A DNA stretch of 44,146 nucleotides. Source: an uncultured Prevotellaceae bacterium (GTDB lineage: Bacteria > Bacteroidota > Bacteroidia > Bacteroidales > Bacteroidaceae). Of the stretch, positions 43,212 through 44,146 are shown piece after piece (position 1 is the first letter of the stretch; each line of letters begins with the position of its first letter). Below the pieces are notes generated by a model, which had not been told where the DNA came from, made no database searches, and saw only the letters and a list, made by a program, of their open reading frames with translations. The translations under genes were made by a program, and so were the position numbers. The stretch lies in assembly GCA_902776935.1 (NCBI GenBank), contig CACYRS010000014.1:1-44146 (forward strand), written 5' to 3'.

Positions 43212-43808
43212 ACCTGAACCTGAGTTCTCGCTGCCTGAGCCAGACTGGCTTCCGGAGTCCTGAGAACCAGAGCCCGAGTTCTGAGATCCGCTGTTACCTG
43301 AATCCGTAGATCCACTCTCTCCATGAGCCGCCTTATACTCTGCAATAGCTGTAGCTATAGGCTTCAGGGGGGTCACCTTCTTCTTCTTTCCATCCACAGT
43401 CACCTCCTGAGTGTCGATGATGTTACGGAACTCGAGTGAGCAGTACTCCTCCTTGAATCTACGAGAGGTTATGTTCTCGTCCTCCACACCGTAGGGTAGG
43501 AATCGGATGTGGACACCCTTCACAACATTGTTGGGATCAGCACCTTCCATCGCCGGGATGTTCAACAGAGGTTTGTCAACATCACATGTCGGGAGGAATG
43601 TTCCCAGAGGATCGAGACGCACGGGCACACCCTGGCTGATGAGTTCTGGCAGACACTGGGTGATCTTCTTCAGCACACCCTCGATGAGGTCGAGACCGTA
43701 GATACTGCCGTGATCACTCATGTGCTTGGCCAAGCCTCGCAGGGTCAGAGTGGTGTGTGTGTCAACTTCGGGATAGTACTTGCCGTATCCCGCATTTTTG
43801 GAATTCAT
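43032..43808 (-). CDS. HU-HIG type DNA-binding protein with Ser/Gly tail and foreign C-terminus
   Basis: From ATG 43808 the first 160 residues match the Bacteroidetes HU-HIG family (a variant HU/IHF fold). TLTLRGLAKHMSDHGSIYG is the helical part, VLKKITQCLPELISQGVPVRL and DPLGTFLPT follow, and a lysine-rich VDGKKKKVTPLKP comes later. A low-complexity tail of Gly, Ser, Asn, Gln and Asp follows (about 165-202). After about residue 202 (position 43203) the frame continues for 57 codons antisense into the GH27 gene, so the native end is missing or replaced. The conserved part may still fold. Such genes are found in many copies in Prevotella and Bacteroides, often in mobile or variable islands; their exact role is not known to me. 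Confidence 0.75.
   Translation of the reverse strand: MNSKNAGYGKYYPEVDTHTTLTLRGLAKHMSDHGSIYGLDLIEGVLKKITQCLPELISQGVPVRLDPLGTFLPTCDVDKPLLNIPAMEGADPNNVVKGVHIRFLPYGVEDENITSRRFKEEYCSLEFRNIIDTQEVTVDGKKKKVTPLKPIATAIAEYKAAHGESGSTDSGNSGSQNSGSGSQDSGSQSGSGSENSGSGSEQDMFHNRLQSLWESRRMNEQSSRFLVAPSEIAVIDIYILISHLVQSFRHHRIGLLHD
43204..43322 (-). repeat. low-complexity Gly/Ser-coding repeat
   Basis: The segment codes for imperfect repeats of the form GSGSxxSGS (GSQNSGSGSQDSGSQSGSGS and similar). The DNA repeats a TGAACCTGAACCTGAG-like unit at its left end (43208 onward), directly at the junction with the GH27 gene. Such repeats promote recombination and also misassembly. Confidence 0.7.
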
Positions 43809-43830
43809 GTCATCGTGAGCATATTAACTC

Positions 43831-43865
43831 TACCCTAACACTAAAGGGTGTTTAGTGTTAGGGTA
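43831..43865. repeat. perfect 15-bp palindrome in the HU gene leader
   Basis: TACCCTAACACTAAA (43831-43845) is the exact reverse complement of 43851-43865, with a GGGTG spacer. It ends 22 bases before the HU start codon. There is no T-run after it on the minus strand, so a plain terminator is less likely than an operator or a leader hairpin. Confidence 0.8.
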
Positions 43866-43889
43866 AAATTGCGCTCTAATATGATGACG

Positions 43890-44016
43890 GGGGGCAAATG
43901 GGGCATTTTTTTCTTACGAATGTGAAAAATAAATCCCTAAATCAGCTGATTCGTAATTCAGCGATTTAGGGATTTATTTTTAATAATCTTATGTTTTTAC
44001 TGCCCCATCTGCCCCC
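43890..44016. repeat. nested inverted repeats, 127-base foldback structure
   Basis: The outer arms GGGGGCAAATGGGGCA (43890-43905) and TGCCCCATCTGCCCCC (44001-44016) match at 15 of 16 positions. The inner arms AAAAATAAATCCCTAAATC (43925-43943) and 43963-43981 match at 19 of 19, with a further GCTGA/TCAGC pair inside. The inner hairpin has A/T flanks on both sides and could be a strong bidirectional terminator for the gene ending at 44028. The outer arms suggest a larger structure. Confidence 0.75.
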
Positions 44017-44027
44017 TCCTTGATGTC

Positions 44028-44146
44028 TCAGAATGGCATGACGGTAACCTCTTCAGCATCCTGTTTGCGCTCACGCTGCTGACGGTCATAGTCGGCAAGG
44101 ACGGCAATGTACTTGTAGGTTCCGCGATATTTCTTTGCCTCAAAGC
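44028..44146 (-). CDS. C-terminal end of an unidentified gene, cut by the window edge
   Basis: An open frame enters from the right edge on the minus strand and ends KQDAEEVTVMPF at the TGA at 44030-44028. The visible 38 residues are charged (KKYRGTYKYIAV, DYDRQQRERKQDAEE) and look like real coding sequence. The family cannot be named from this piece. It lies upstream of, and in the same direction as, the HU-type gene, separated by the inverted repeats. Confidence 0.55.
   Translation of the reverse strand, partial: FEAKKYRGTYKYIAVLADYDRQQRERKQDAEEVTVMPF

Noticed and set aside
43204-43322. Possible CRISPR-like or satellite array
   Set aside because: The repeats are short, imperfect, in frame and code for a Gly/Ser-rich tail; there are no spacers.

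Overview
The window looks like a chromosomal segment of a gut or rumen Bacteroidetes, most likely a Prevotella or close relative. The evidence is two SusC/SusD pairs, a hybrid two-component sensor (HTCS), promoters with the Bacteroidetes -7 box TAnnTTTG, A-rich leaders without Shine-Dalgarno sites, and an HU-HIG type DNA-binding protein. No species call is possible from sequence reading alone.

The content is dominated by breakdown of rhamnogalacturonan (pectin) and catabolism of the L-rhamnose it releases. From left to right: a partial gene start (1-20); a secreted GH2 enzyme (99-2963, minus) divergent from a secreted (alpha/alpha)6-type glycosidase of uncertain family (3130-5328), with GTTTAC-centred palindromes between them; a minus-strand rhamnose operon (11808 to 5405) in the order GH28, rhaB, an AraA/FucI-type isomerase, an MFS sugar porter and rhaD; lactaldehyde dehydrogenase aldA divergent from it (12040-13482); and a second minus-strand operon of aldo/keto reductase, double-domain CE12 esterase and rhaM (16506 to 13520).

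An unrelated three-gene partner-switching operon follows (20358 to 16626, minus): a HAMP-SpoIIE-HATPase protein, an SLC13 transporter with RCK_C domains, and a STAS protein. Next to it lies a collapsed nrfH/nrfA remnant (20513-20785).

The rhamnogalacturonan locus proper covers 20925-43211: a PL26-like (PcRGLX/YetA RIFT barrel) enzyme and a GH2 enzyme (plus), a convergent HTCS regulator (minus), SusC-SusD-SusC-SusD (plus), and GH28 followed by a GH27 gene cut off after about 98 codons. At 43202/43203 the sequence switches abruptly to an HU-HIG gene whose own C-terminus is also broken, followed by strong palindromes and the end of another minus-strand gene. This is a rearrangement, island or assembly breakpoint.

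The most interesting signal is regulatory. Five promoters (PL26/GH2, SusCD, the distal GH28, the rhamnose operon and the AKR-CE12-rhaM operon) each carry two copies of a WTNGNAC-like half-site (best form TTTGAACAAT), exactly 20 bp apart. The proximal copy ends 34-35 nt upstream of the -7 box, at promoters that lack a -33 TTG. This is what a direct-repeat-binding AraC-type activator would leave, so polymer degradation, uptake and rhamnose catabolism appear to form one regulon, possibly under the HTCS in the window. The regulator's identity is inference.
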